From Glandiceps talaboti (taxonomy: Eukaryota > Hemichordata > Enteropneusta > Spengelidae), in assembly GCF_964340395.1 (NCBI RefSeq), contig NC_135555.1, forward strand, positions 19,052,115 to 19,116,114: a stretch of 64,000 bases of DNA. The letters run 5' to 3'. Each line of letters starts with the position of its first letter. Within the stretch, counting starts at the first letter, position 1. The notes beneath the pieces were generated by a model. The model worked only from the letters and a program-made list of their open reading frames with translations, was not told the DNA's origin and made no database searches. Both the position numbers and the translations under genes were made by a program. Of this stretch, positions 13,268-26,399 are shown one piece after another.

Positions 13268-13490
13268 CGTAACCAACCAACCAACCAACCAACCAACCAA
13301 CCAACCAACCAACCAACCAGTCAGCCTATCAATCCATCGATCCCTTCCCCCCTTCTCTCGATCAATCAATCACCAAGTTGGTTAATTGATATATTGATTC
13401 ATGTAAAAAAAAATAGCTCTCAATACTTTCGATCGATCAATCAATCACACGTCGTCCACTCACTCACTCACTCACTCACTCAACCGATCG

Positions 13491-13526
<36 letters not shown>

Positions 13527-13566
13527 ATCGATCGATCGATCAGTCAATCAATCAATCAATCGATAG
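13268..13566. repeat. (CCAA)n, (ACTC)n and (ATCA/ATCG)n compound microsatellite
   Basis: Successive simple-repeat blocks: CCAA at 13268-13318, ACTC at 13459-13480 and TCAA/TCGA at 13486-13560. The Gln/Ser/Ile-rich ORF through it is not a gene. Confidence 0.95.
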
Positions 13567-16500
13567 TCATTCATGCATTCACTGGAATATATGTATATAT
13601 TTTAACTGAGTATACCGTATGCTGATCATGTTAAAGACAATTTACAATACAATGTAACATACCAACCCTCCACAGTGGCGTAGTTCTGTTAGTAATTCCA
13701 CGTACACTATAACTATGGACACCCACATCCTGCATTTGTACTGTATGGTGACCATTTTGTAGTTAGCCGAATGGGTGTTGACCTGGTCACGTGTCCACCT
13801 ACATATCGACACTCGTGATAAATCATCCACTGTACATACCGAGAGTTGTAAAGTGTCGGTCCCTTTGTAAATTCAACCGCAAACGACACATATATTATTC
13901 GGCATCAAAAGGAATTACAGGCTTATATCGGCTCTTTATTACCACTACAAGATTTATATCCGACGTGCCGTAAGCGTTTTGGTAAGACAGGCACTCTGGA
14001 TCATTGAAGACAACGTTGGCGAATTAGTATACACATTTCAATAGACACCACCGCTTGAAAGATAACCAACGAGGAAAAGGCGAGTAGAATCAAGTTCTAG
14101 TAGTCAAAAAGTCTCTAAACATAATGTAAAGTTTGCTTGAAAGTTTTGTGTAAGTGTTCGCTTCACATGAGACACCTCCAAACCAAATACACGGGTACAG
14201 GGGACTGGACAGTCACCACCGTCCACCGGTTAATAGCCATTTCAATCCGAGTCGACCGGGCTCAGATACAAACAAAGGACTGTGTATTTGTCATTGGAGT
14301 GATGTCGTCATCAGAAGCACTAGTGATAGTAAGGAGAACGCGCTTGCAAGTTTCTGAGCGACCGGTTTTCAAAGATTATTAGATTTGGGGTTACAAACAG
14401 TGGCAAATTGTTTAGGGAGCCTTCAGTAATTACGAGTGGGGTGGGCCGGGGGGGGGGGAAACCAGGGGCTGGGGGTTGGGAGGAGGGCCATGTTTAAGAA
14501 ACCTGTCCAGGGGGGGGGGTCATATTTTAGAAACCCGTCGGGGGGGGGGCACATTTCACGTTGACTCATTTTATGACCTACCTGGATTGTACTTGTTACC
14601 GTACAGTGAGAAGATAACATTCTTGTACAATGCACTCTGCACTATTTCAAACAAAGTCTACAACACACATCCCTTCAAACTAAGGCTCATATTTAGCTAA
14701 ACTGTTCGTGTGTTCCACATGCCAAATAAATCCTAATGACATCTTGTATAGCTTGGCTGTTTGCGAATATGTCATGTGACAGAGGACAAGCTGCACATTG
14801 CTCATTGTTTTAAAATACATATACATTGCCATACAAGCGCAAAATGTGCATATGAGCCATATACGCGATTGCCATGCAAAGATTGACCTGTATCACATAC
14901 ATGCTGAAACCAGTCACTGGCTTCAATATCTTGTCTCATGGGAATGTCCATCGAGCAGAAAGTAGTGTAGAATATTTTATTTTCACTGGAATTAACGTTG
15001 AAAACGGCAATAAACCTACTTTAGAATTTCACAGGTAATTTATGTTGTAATATACTATGTCTTACTTAGTTGCATGAAATGTGAAGGTATGACGCGGAAG
15101 TGATTTTATTTAAAATGAAACAGCATTTTTAGACATTCAAAAATGAATTCATCGTCGCAGGTGACGTATAAGTATGTTATTTGCCAAATACTGTTCCACA
15201 TCTTGCTGCTCGAGTTAATTTTTCCGGTATAACGGCTCGCCTCCGGCTCTCCGTTATTACCGGAAAAATTACCTCTCGCAGCAAGATATGGAACGGTATT
15301 TGGCAAATAACATATACTTATAATCTGCTTAATTAACTTTCCCTATCTTTCCGATACACACGATATATCGTTCGATACAAAGCTTACAGATGTATTTGCA
15401 ACAATCGAATGTAGCAGCAGTTGTCGGAAATGACAAGCGCGTATTGAAAGGGGAATGAATATATATTTATTTTTCCCACCTTAAAGTACAAAGTAAGTCA
15501 CTTGGTCAGTGTTCGTACACATCTCAATAATTATATGAAAAACCAATATTCATTACTTCTAAATGGTAGGTAGGTCTATGAATAGGTATTATAGGGAACT
15601 TGCAATCCAAAAGCAAAGGACTATGGGATTATCTGTGGTTATTGTAATACCTAATCTGGAGCTACTGATAAAATTAACCTCCCACAATGGTCAGGGTGAC
15701 TATGAATTGATTATTTGTGGTTACAAACAATGTAACATTATTGTTTACAATGTTAATTGATTAGTATTTATTATCACATTTCCCATGATGCAATATTCAA
15801 CATGGCGAGTTTGCAAGTTCCCTATTGGGAACATCTATTATTGATATATTAATCATGTCTACATATGAGGATAAGGTTTGACAAAAATGCTGTTATTACA
15901 TGTATGATATCGTTTGTATAATATCAACAGTTTCTGAATTTCCAGTTGCTAAATCCGACTAATAAGTATTTGTGTTGCGATAAAACGTAGCAAGTCAAAG
16001 GATGTCATGTCAAGGTTTTACTTTGTTGTATAGAGCCCTCTAACAAGTGTATGATATGACAAACCGTTCGTCTTTTACAGGTCAACTGCATCTTTTCTGA
16101 CGTCAACGCATTTGAAGGGGGCCCTCTAGTGATGATGTTGACCAAGTACTCGTCTTCAAGTTTAATGTTTTCGCTAATTTACTGAATTTATTATTGTGTA
16201 GTACAATCATTGTTGTTATTGTGATGGTGGTGGCGGTGGCGGTGATAGTGTTTTAACGTTTAGTTTACCAATTAGGACGAGCTCGGTAGGTTTTTTCTTT
16301 AGGTTTGTGGGCAAATACCACACTTAATATATTATTCAAGCACTGGTCCACAATAGTCTTTTATTAAAAATACGTATCAGCATTTTGGAAGGTTGCAGAA
16401 TAAAGCAGAAAGGTGATAACAGTACCTTTGTGTGGGTGTAGTGTCAGCCGCTCAGTAGCCCCTTGAGCTTTGTGTCAATTTAAAGTAAGCGGAACGACCC

Positions 16501-16865
16501 GTGGGTTTAACAGCTAGACTACACCGGGGGCCTACACCTAGTTTATAACATTTTACAAGGGTAGACTTTTTCAAAATTCTCAAATTTGCGTTTCAATGTA
16601 ATGTATATCTGACATGGCTTAATATGGGGGAGATATCAACACGTTTACTCTACTAATTAAGGATTTTTATGGTGGTATGCGAATAGCGCCCCTACATGCA
16701 AAGCAAATTGAGGTCACTGACGGCTATATACACAATCAACCATCATACCAGACAAGCCCCTTTTTTGTCAGTACTCAATATTCAGTTTGGATCATTTCTA
16801 TGTATTTCTGTGGGATTATATGTGCCAAAAAATTGACTTTCAGTTATCTGATCATCGTAAAACGG
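13567..16865. other. Intergenic region between claudin and sulfotransferase genes
   Basis: No protein family was recognised. It contains a G-tract repeat beginning TTAGGGAGCCTTC at 14412, related in style to the Harbinger-like element ends but without a visible right end, and the 156-bp foldback at 15167-15322. A minus-strand AATAAA at 16359-16364 is a candidate distal polyadenylation signal for the sulfotransferase. Confidence 0.5.
15167..15322. mobile_element. Near-perfect foldback element (about 69-bp arms)
   Basis: The left arm starts TATAAGTATGTTATTTGCC. The right arm is its reverse complement, ending GGCAAATAACATATACTTATA with one 2-base indel. The arms meet around a G+C-rich centre (CTCGCCTCCGGCTC) of about 14-18 bases. 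The transcript would fold into a long hairpin. It has no coding capacity. Confidence 0.8.
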
Positions 16866-19800
16866 TTACAGTTCAAAAGTAAATTCTAGATCACTCCCTT
16901 TCATCCACTCTTCATAAAGTTGATCAAAACGCTCATTTTGGGCAACAGTGAATATATCTTTCCAACCACCAACTTTTCCTACAAAAAGAAAAAACAAACA
17001 AATTAATAGTTTGCCTTCTAATTATGTAAGATGGGAAATCGAACACTTTGATGTGAGATCGTGGCTTAATAAAAAAAACCCAACTAATATTGTTATCTGT
17101 CCTTCGTGTTTAAGATATTCTTATATATACTACCAAGCCAGAAATACTATAGAGTCTGAGTTTCAATTAGTCAGTATGATGTTTTACTTCTCACTTCATG
17201 TTTCAGTTACGAATCGAATTACCGAGACAAAATACAGACACAGGTAGCTCATATAGCTCATGAAATTTTACTAAATTATATCCCAATGTGAACACAAACA
17301 AACACTTGATAGTGATATCGATGTTGCTTTTAGTTCGCAATGATACAACAACGTTCGACCCGACCATGGCTTAGAATCAAATGTATCATGCTTGCACGCT
17401 ATCAGATTCCGTATTTTGTTTTATGTAATTTGTAACAAAAAATATTGTGCACCCCCCCCCCCCACACACACAACAAAAAACAACATCGCGCCATACAATT
17501 GAATCTCTATAATAACTCTGGTTTGGTAGTACAACGTGACCTCAACATTACTCAGGATAATTTGGTAACGATCAATGTAGTAAGTACATGGTATTTAGGA
17601 ATAGGCAATATATGTAAGATTTTTGTCACGTGACGAAGGTATTTAATTGAAGTTTACTAGTAGAAGCAGACCTGAGACTCCCTAACTGACGTCAAAACCT
17701 TAATCACCATGTGGACTTTTCTATAAAATTTGATTCGTTGATACCACCCTACATTAAAGGGGAACCCTGGTTTAGGAAATACAAATATTTTCATAAACGT
17801 TTGGTGCTGGACAGTCATTTTATGATTTCACAACTCATAAATTTCGCTCAGTTGCCAAGAAACACAAAAGTTATTTTTTAAAACCTCTATCGTTAATTCA
17901 GTGAAACACCATTGAATGATGGGGTCTTTTAGCAGACATGATTATTCATTAAATGCACACTGAATATTCATGACTATTTATGTGAAGGAAGTAAACTCTT
18001 AGGAGAAATCATTACTCTCCAGGATCCAAAGTTTGTGAAAATACCTTTATTTCCCGGAGTGTTGTTTCCCTTTAAAGTAAAAAGGACTTTGTACATCATT
18101 AGCATATTATACTATCACTGACTACAATCGATGATTTGATGCCCTCAAATATTAAAGTGGCCATAAATGTTTTTCTACTTGAAAAAGTAATGTGGCATAA
18201 CATATACCGAGTCCATGTTCACATCTCAATAAACGGCAAAACATTAAACAATGTGTAAAATGTTTGTTATTGTATGTACAATAACAAACTTTTTACACTT
18301 TGTGTATCTTTTTACAATGTACAAAAATGTATTGAGTTATGAACATGGACTTGGTATACATTTGTATGTTCTTTTGCATTACTTTTTCAAGTAGATAAAA
18401 AATGGTGAAGCTGTTTTATCAAATAAAAATCCAAAATAAATACCAAATTCTCATCCATATGGCCACTTTAACAATGAAAGTACAATGGGGAAAGATGATA
18501 GCGACCAGATTCATAAATGGTCCAGGGTTATTTTTAAAAAATAATAGAGTGTATATACATCTTCTTTTTTTTAGACATACCCTTCCTTACGAATGGTGAG
18601 GATTGTTGGTCGATTCCAAACTTTTCCATAAAGTGAGCTTTCTGAGCCTGAGGGTTTTTCTTCATACTCTCAATGCTACAGTGGTCGGCAACACGTTGGG
18701 TTGCTTCTCCATCTAAGTCTACCCCTAGGAAGTCCGCCAATTTTCGTATAGTTCCGTTGAAATCCTGTAGCATATAGTAATACTTACTATCAAATTCAAT
18801 ACAACTCAAATTTGTGGAAAGTGACCGTAATTAATGACCTTTCAACCTTGACCCCAACAACAGTCTTCTATAAATTCACAGTTAAATGCACTTTTGTGCA
18901 CTAATTTATCAAATGTTGGAAGGCGAAATGTGGTGTTTTTTGTTTGTTGTACCCACTGTCACAATATGAAACTAACTCCTTATTACCGGCTATAGTCGAT
19001 GAAAAGTATGTTCACATAACACACTAAAAACCTGGTTAGTAACAACAATACATTTAACATGGTAAGCGAATATGCTGCATTTCCGATTTTTTTTACAAAA
19101 AAATTTCCATAATTATCTTGCAATTTTTGAATACCTTTTGAAAGCTATTAGTTACCAGTAGCTGGTCAGAATACAAGAATAAACGATATTTTAAAATGAA
19201 AACGAGGCAACCACCGAAGACTATAAAGTTACAGATAATAGGTAATAGGTAAATACTGTTGACATTTCGTCGTCTTGCTACTATGTATATCCACAGGGAA
19301 AAGGACGAATAACTAATTTTGTTCTCGCGATTTTCCGGATTTCTAATATTATTTTCTTATTTTCTCTATATTTCAAATAATGTTTTAAATATTGCCATCA
19401 TAACCATTGTTTCCTCTCGCTGTTTTTCCTATTTCATACCATTATATATCACTGTCTTATCAGAGTTTACCAACTTTGCATTAATTAGTAGATTGCTAAT
19501 CCGTGTACTTCTGTTAGGTCAGATCAGTGCATGTTTACACCCACTGCGTAGTGTGTTAATTGGGCAAATAGCTCGTGAGTTTGTTCTATGATTAGCAATG
19601 TACTTTATTTGAAATATAGCGAAAATAAGAATATGATATTAGAAATCCGAAAATCGAGAGAAAAATGCATTCGTCCTTTTCCCTGTGGTATATCGGTACG
19701 TCGTACCTGCTTCACGTCTTCATATTTTAAGAAGATTACATTATCCTCGTGTCTGCGTTCCCACCAGTGGAGCACATGCGTATGCCAACCATGAATTCCT

Positions 19801-22800
19801 GGAATAAGATAAATCCAATACTTTATACACAATAATTCTCAAATTTCGAAGAAATGAACTTGCAATCATCCCAGCATGATCTGTGCAATTCGATTTTGGG
19901 GTTTGTGACTTTTTTTGAAGCCTGAGTCCAACTGATGATATGTCAACATAGCTACTGGATGGAAAATAGTATCTGTCAAAATGACCTCATCAACTAATGG
20001 AAGCCTAGTAGTTTGTTATTCATCACTTGTTGTTTTTATTTATTACTTTCACTTTGTTGCACTTGCTAGTTAACTCTATCTTTTTTTTATTGTCACACCA
20101 TAGAAATGATGGTTGGTTGGTCGGTTAAAGAGTTATTCTGGATGCCAACGTGGTCTCTAACTAAAGCACGTCTGGTTAAAGTCCCTCAATCAGCACAACA
20201 AGTCGTTCATTCAATCAGTGAACCCCAACTGTTATAGTGAAGTAAACAGTGTATAAGTAGCATCCTGACTGACAAATAAATATACCATATTTTTTTACAT
20301 TACGCAACTGCCCCAATAAACACTAACTTTATGAGGGACTGTGTTATTGGTTAGAATTTTGTGATTGATTTAATGAAGACATGATGTTAATAACTATGTG
20401 GGTGGCTGTGGATGGATTTTAAATTGCATCTCATGCATCTCAGGACTTCTAGAGTAACGACTTTGACTATACGTGAGTGGAGGACTGGTATAAATCGTAA
20501 CGATACCGTTATTAGGGACTAGACTATATATACAAAACAGTAAAATAAATAAGTGTATGTGTACATGTTAGTGATACTTTCAATTCATAGTCGTGCTTTA
20601 ACAGTCTGAACGACTTAGAAATGACAACTAAAGTCAGAAGGAAAGTTTTAACTTTGAATAATTTCTTTTCATTACTTTTTAGCAATCAATGGTCATTATT
20701 GCTCTTATAGGTGCTAGTGGGGTCGCCATCTTACAATTAGTGACTCTGTGATTTTTCCTATTCCTGCTGTAGAGGGCGTCGATTTTTAAAAATATTTTTT
20801 TCCCGTCTTTGAAGAAATATAAAGTTAGTCGGGTTATGACAAACACATTTGACTTGTTTTACACCTGATGTCAATAGAATTAATGTTTTTAAACACTGTG
20901 TCATTTTAACGCCAACAGAAGGCACTCAATAGAATACAAACGGTAGACTTACCCTCAAGTTTACCGTCATAAAAATCATCCAAAAACTCATCAAACAAGT
21001 CATACTTTTTCCCAGCTACAGACGGCATAACCTTGGCAAAGTTATGAAACGAAACTAGCATGTCTTTCGGATTTCTGGCTACATAGACAATCTGTTGATA
21101 TTTAAAATGAATATAAAAGCGAACATAAAGACAATGTATAAATTATTTACCACTCAAATTCTGGGATGTTAAGATTTTAGATTTAAAAAAAACAAACATT
21201 AGATTTGAATGTGTAACTGGTACTACCAAACTAGAGTAACTATAGAGTTTCAATTACGCACTACGTTTTTTTCTTACGTCTGACACAAGCTTTTTTTGTA
21301 ACGAATTACGTACAACAAAATACAGATTGATTGAACGAAGGCATATAAATGTTACACTTTATCTCTCTGTGAACTGAAATCAACATCACTGTTGGTTGAA
21401 ACAAGGAAGATTCAAGCACAAAACTGCGTTTATTTCTGTTCACTGTTAGATAAATTGAAACATTTCATTTGCGTGCACGTTATCAGTGCTTGTATTTTGT
21501 TTGTTTAATTTTGAACATAGAACGTTCATTGTGTGATATGTAAAAAAAACGTGCCCCATAATTGAAAGTCTATAGTCTTTCATGTTTGGTAGTATTTTTA
21601 TTTAGTAAGTTCTGTAAGTAATAGAGTTTAATAATCGCTTATCTACTGCCCTCAAGCCCGCATATATTGTCGGTGTAAAACAATAATATTGTATAATTCT
21701 GATTGATATCAAAAGGTACACGCATCGTACAGTTATAATAAGAATGAGACGAATTCGACCTATGACCTCTGACCTATAATATAACTGATAACTGATTGAC
21801 CTATAACCTTGGGTTTCTTCGTCGCCAGTTGTTTGGGGAGTTCATCGTAGTTTAGGTGAGTTGTCAACAGGCGAGGAGATGTCATTTTGTCCAAGTCGAA
21901 ATCAGGGGGCACCATATGTCCTTCGTTGATTTTTCTCAGGATGGGATTCGTGTCTACAGATAGAATGAATTCCAGGTAAGGAGCTCTGACGTCTGGTGGA
22001 ATATCTTTGATCGAATCAACGTCACCGCCATTTAAAACCAACGACAGAATCTCTTTGAACCACGTTGTTCCTGAAAAAATAAGTAATGAGTATAAAGAAA
22101 CAAATAACAACAATATAAAGATAGATACACGTAAAGAAACAAATAACAAAAATATAAAGATAGATACACGTAAAGAAACAAATAACAAAAAATAATTTTT
22201 TTTTCAAAACAATCCTAACTTGAAATAGACCAACATGGATAAACTAGTAATTAGTCATTTCAAAGGAAGAAAAGACATATTTTGATTCATAAATTATTAT
22301 CAAACCTCTTAAGACTATAGTTTCAATTCGGTGGTGCGCTTTTTTTTACACCTGGCGCAACGATTTTTTAAATACAAATTACAGGTACTGATAGCGTGTA
22401 TATGAAATATTACATTCTACAACGAAAATCATAAGCCCTGAAACAAAACACTACATGAAAAGTCACATTTGACCATGTCTTTCCACTGGGGTAAATCTTG
22501 GGCAGAGGATGTGGAGTATGAGACGAAGTTCCACCTTTGACTTAATTTACCCCCGGTTATCTCTCAACTGGAGGTCGTAGACAGTCAAAAATGGTACTGC
22601 GTCTCGTACTACCCCGTGACAGAGATGGTAGTTAGGTGGGTCACAGGTAGGGTAAAGGCCTAGGTGGGTAAATTTGACTTTTCGTATAGTGAAACGTTGC
22701 CTGGCTTGACAAAAATATCCTTAACATTGCTACATTTTATCGTCTCGCTTGACAAAAATCTTACCAACAGCGTTTCGTCAATCGTCTGGCGTGACAAACA

Positions 22801-23662
22801 TCTTTACCAATATTGTTACACTTTCATTGCATGAGCTACCATTATCTCAGGAGATCAAATTTATACGTTCCTGATTGGCGCGTTCTTTGATATATTTGAG
22901 ATAAAATTGACTAAAATGTATCATTTGTTACAGTAATTCAGTTCAGAATCTTGTCGTGCCGGACGATAATTATAACATGTATGTGGAAATATTAATTAGT
23001 TTTTCGTCGAGCCAGACAAGAAGATAGATTTACAACATCAAAGAGATATTTGTCTAGCCAGACCAAAAACTGTAGCAATATTCGTTAGTGAGATTGTTGT
23101 CGAGCCAGGCGACGTCTTGTTTCGGGGTTTATGATTTTCGTTGTATCGCACTGTAAAGGCAAATAAACAGTTCTGAGTTTGACTCGACTCGTCTTTGTTT
23201 CATCCAATTGGCCGCAATGAATATAAGATGTTGATTTGTGTTCACAGTGAGATAAGTTAACATTTATCATTTCATATTGGGCGCTATCAGTGCCCGTAAT
23301 TTATAATTTTAGACAAAAAAAGTTGTGATATATTAAAATCATAGCTCAAATTTAAAACTAAAGTCACCCTGGTTTGATAGTAATAACTTTGGCAAAAGTG
23401 TATAAACCATATACTTCCTGCTATGAATTGAGATTTAGTCAATCAGTCTAGTCAACTCTCATGCTGTGTTACTTCATCACAACTTACTGTTTAACATCAA
23501 CGAAAAAGTGGGATACAATTTTTTTTTTAAAAAGAGATGAATACCTGATTTTGCATACGTTATCAAGAATACATCATCGTCTCGAACCTCGAAGCCCCTT
23601 GTTTTCTCAACGTCCAATTTGAAACCTGGCTTTTTCTTTCCTTCATCAGGTTTACCACTCAT
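16866..23662 (-). CDS. Cytosolic sulfotransferase (SULT1-like), 6 exons
   Basis: Exons: 23545-23662, 21808-22070, 20953-21091, 19707-19798, 18581-18764 and 16866-16978. All have GT-AG borders and consistent phases (1,0,1,0,1), giving 302 aa, the usual SULT length. The enzyme would transfer sulfate from PAPS to a hydroxyl or amine of a small substrate in the cytosol. The 5'-phosphosulfate loop reads TYAKSGTTW across the exon 1/2 join, with Ala where the family usually has Pro. The candidate catalytic His is in TTHLNYDELP. The 3'-phosphate-binding block is YVARNPKDMLVSFHNF in exon 3. Exon 4 gives HVLHWWERRHEDNVIFLKYE and exon 5 ends FVRKG. Exon 6 supplies GWKDIFTVAQNE, which covers both the RKGxxGxWK cofactor motif and the KxxxTVxxxE dimerisation motif. 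The start is the first Met of exon 1, just upstream of the basic GKKKPG stretch; a further upstream untranslated exon is possible. Substrate specificity cannot be read. Confidence 0.94.
17128..17532. mobile_element. MITE of the TACTACCAAA family, copy 1 (SULT intron)
   Basis: The ends are TACTACCAAGCC...CTATAGAGT and, inverted, ...CTCTATA..CTGGTTTGGTAGTA. The inverted termini are about 40 bp with substitutions. It includes a poly-C/(CA)n patch. It is non-coding and lies between SULT exons 5 and 6. Confidence 0.55.
17754..18075. mobile_element. TTAA-flanked MITE, family 1 (SULT intron)
   Basis: It begins TTAAAGGGGAACCC and ends in the inverted form GTTTCCCTTTAA. Complementarity extends about 45 bp inward (GGAAATA, ATTTTCA-AAAC blocks). 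TTAA at both ends fits a TTAA target duplication as used by piggyBac-type transposases. It is about 320 bp with no ORF. Confidence 0.65.
18152..18471. mobile_element. TTAA-flanked MITE, family 2 (SULT intron)
   Basis: The termini TTAAAGTGGCCAT and ATGGCCACTTTAA are exact inverted repeats. A second inner inverted pair, CTACTTGAAAAAGTAATG and CATTACTTTTTCAAGTAG, continues into CATGTTC/GAACATG blocks. It is about 320 bp, non-coding, 77 bp from the first MITE and ends about 110 bp from the end of SULT exon 5. Confidence 0.7.
21221..21594. mobile_element. MITE of the TACTACCAAA family, copy 2 (SULT intron 2)
   Basis: The left end TACTACCAAAC..GAG..ACTATAGAGTTTCAATTA is repeated inverted at the right end as ATTGAAAGTCTATAG...GTTTGGTAGTA. 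It shares internal blocks with copy 1 (TTATCAG, TTGTATTTTGTTT). No ORF. Confidence 0.65.
22297..23388. mobile_element. MITE of the TACTACCAAA family, copy 3, with nested insertions (SULT intron 1)
   Basis: The diverged left end (TTATCAAACC..AAGACTATAGTTTCAATT) and inverted right end (GGTTTGATAGTAA) belong to the same family, but the copy is about 1.1 kb. The extra length includes an inner inverted pair: ATGAAAAGTCACATTTGACC at about 22454 against AAATTTGACTTTTCGTATAG at about 22670. This indicates at least one later insertion. Confidence 0.45.
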
Positions 23663-23869
23663 CTACATAATGTATGCAGAAAAGGTTGACGGCATTTGAT
23701 GGATACAATAAATGATACATGGCAATACGAAAGATTGAGCAATTGGCGGAATATTTATAGTTGAATAGCATTGGTTTATATCGTATGTGTTTTGCAACGA
23801 AATGGTTGGAGTGTTGGGCCACGTCACATAACCATGTGATATATGATAGACAGTTAACGTAGATAACCG

Positions 23870-24085
23870 GCATACTTATATTATCAGCCAACATACTTAC
23901 AATATTAGCCAACATACTTACATTATCAGTCGATATACTTACGATATTAGTCGACATATGTATTTACAATATTATCCAACACACTTACATTATCAGCCGA
24001 CATACTTACAATATTAGCCAACATATTTACATTATCAGCCGATACAATTACATTTATTTATCAGCTAACATACTTACATTACGAT
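23870..24085. repeat. Tandem repeat with units of about 24 bp
   Basis: Alternating units of the form ACTTACATTATCAGCCGACAT and ACTTACAATATTAGCCAACAT make a composite period of about 48 bp in some 4-5 degenerate copies. The 101-codon frame 23652-23957 (-), rich in Ser/Asn/Ile/Val, is partly a translation of it and is not a gene. Confidence 0.85.
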
Positions 24086-26390
24086 AATAAATTTGTGAAG
24101 CCTGGTATACAATGATTATCAAAATGAATACTTAGCCCTAATTGGCACGGACCTAAAATAGTACAACCGTTCACACTTTCTTAATATAACTGCCAAGGTG
24201 GTTAAATCACTACTGCAATAGCGCATTCAATACGTCACATAACATTGTTATCCTACCAGTTTCCCATTTATAGGGTTGGGTAAACCGATACACAATGGTG
24301 GTTAAAAAACAGAATGAATGAAAGAATGACAGTAATTCGGGTCGGACTTGCATCTGTTATCTAGTCAAACTGTTATTATTTTCTAAATGTATTCGGACCT
24401 TTATCAGATTTAACACCAGGATGATAATGCGAAACACCCTCAATTGCGTCACAGGTACCGTAACAGGGTACAAGACAACCATTGTCTATAAGTGACAGCT
24501 AGTCATTTATAATCATAACAATCAATTCAATCGTTACTAAAAAGTATACTAAACAAGTTGATTATAACACAGCTGCAAATCGTATTGCCTATCGAAACCC
24601 GGAAGTATACAGGAAGTGACGTCATGACCCATATCGCACCCCATAGAAACGGCAACTACAATATAACATACTTTCATGAGTAAACTACTTTTGCTATTAC
24701 GTGGTCGAAACACAAACAATACGTCTCATCACCGGTCGTGGCATGTCAATTAGAATTATCATTGTCGCTAGCAAATCAAAGTTCAATGCACCGTTTGTGT
24801 ACCGATTTGTTACACATCATCCTTACTAAACGTCAACAAGAATATATGTAATTGTAAGTGTACACCTGTATGTATGTAATAATCGTCAGCATTTCTTTCT
24901 GACTTGCAACTATTTTTGTAAATATTCTTGACAGGAATCACTATACTCATATACCAAAGGGAATTTTCGGTTGGCCATGGCGGGGTATATCCCTGAAAAT
25001 GTTTCGTCTCCAGTATACAAATCCTTTTATGATATAACGTATGGTGGCATGAATAGAAATTACTCCCCGTAACTACGATTTACAACCGTACGATAACTAT
25101 TCCTACCTTTACAACTCGATCGGACTGCAAAACGTGTTTTTATGGTCTCCCTTTGTAGCGTATGCAGTGCATATACTAGGTATGCGATTGGACGTGTCCT
25201 CTACTCGGGGTCAAAGTCTTGTGTTTACTTTATGACTATACAATAGCATCACAATGGAACGGTAAAGAAAAGATATGAGACAACACTACAGGCCATTGCA
25301 CTGATAGCATGCAAACAGAAAATTGAGAATACAACGCCCTCGCTCAAATTGGGGTTATCATCACCTCTGTATTCTGTACTGAGAAGTGTAAATCAGGGAT
25401 GTTTTTCGTATTGTTCAGATATCAAGGAAAGCAGCAGTGCTCTATGATTAACCATGGGTGTATTAGTGAGGAGGATATCGCACGTTCCTTTGACGTATAA
25501 ATACATCCATGGATTAACCAAGTAACCTATACCATGTATACCCCCAAGGTACACAAAGGCAGGAAGTAGAGCGCCACCATACGGCAATTTTTGGAAAGGC
25601 ATGCTAAAATGTCACTACTTCTGATAAATATTTTCTTGATTGGTCGGTTGGAATCATATTTTTTAAATTCAAATTATAATTATTGTCAGAGCTAAACAAC
25701 AGAACCAGTAAGGTCATGAAAATACAAAAACTGATGTCTCCCAAGGAAATGTCCTCGACACAATATTACGTAGTGGTTACCATTTCTAGATTATTTCATG
25801 ATTCGTTTCGTTCGACGTATACGGCGCTCTCCTAGGGAGAATGCCAGCAAGCGCGAGTGTGACGTTCATCGTATGTCGTGTCGTGTCATGTCAATTGTCA
25901 TGACAGACACTGCCGAGCTACCTGGTGGTTGTAAGAACAAATAAGGCCCAATAAAATACCAAAGTTTGGTGTATACACACATATATAGCAAAATAAGACA
26001 TTGCACTCCTTATTGGAAAGATGTGAATCTAGGAAAGCGATATGAAATATTTACTCTTGATGAGGGAGAGAGTGAACGTTGACAGAAAAAATTCTGAAAT
26101 GTATCCCGACCTTGATTTCTCGGAAGGCATTCTTGTGAGCTACTGTAAGTACGGTTGCCTCAAAATAAGAACTGAATGGTTTGGGTTTACAACTAGGTTC
26201 TGTATGAAAAGGATTCCATATGATAAGCATTGTTGCAGAGTGGGCTGGGGTGGAAGGTGGCATTGATGATTTCGAGGCCAGGTTTGGTTGAATATTATAT
26301 GAAATACAGAATCATAAACGCTGGGGAGTATGTAAAGCATATCAGAATGGTAAAGCCTTCAAAAACTAAAAAGTCTGGAATAAATAAGCC
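24086..26390. other. Gene-free stretch upstream of the sulfotransferase
   Basis: No gene recognised. The longest notable frame is 25393-25602 (-, 69 codons, hydrophobic centre), which I could not relate to a family. The region immediately 5' of SULT exon 1 should contain its promoter, but no motif can be assigned with confidence. Confidence 0.4.
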
Positions 26391-26399
26391 ATGCACCAT

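Noticed and set aside
23870-24085. Possible CRISPR-like array
   Set aside because: Units are directly adjacent and degenerate, with no unique spacers, and the DNA is eukaryotic.
25393-25602. 69-codon minus-strand ORF with a hydrophobic core
   Set aside because: No family match, no splice context and no supporting neighbours; length is within chance expectation.
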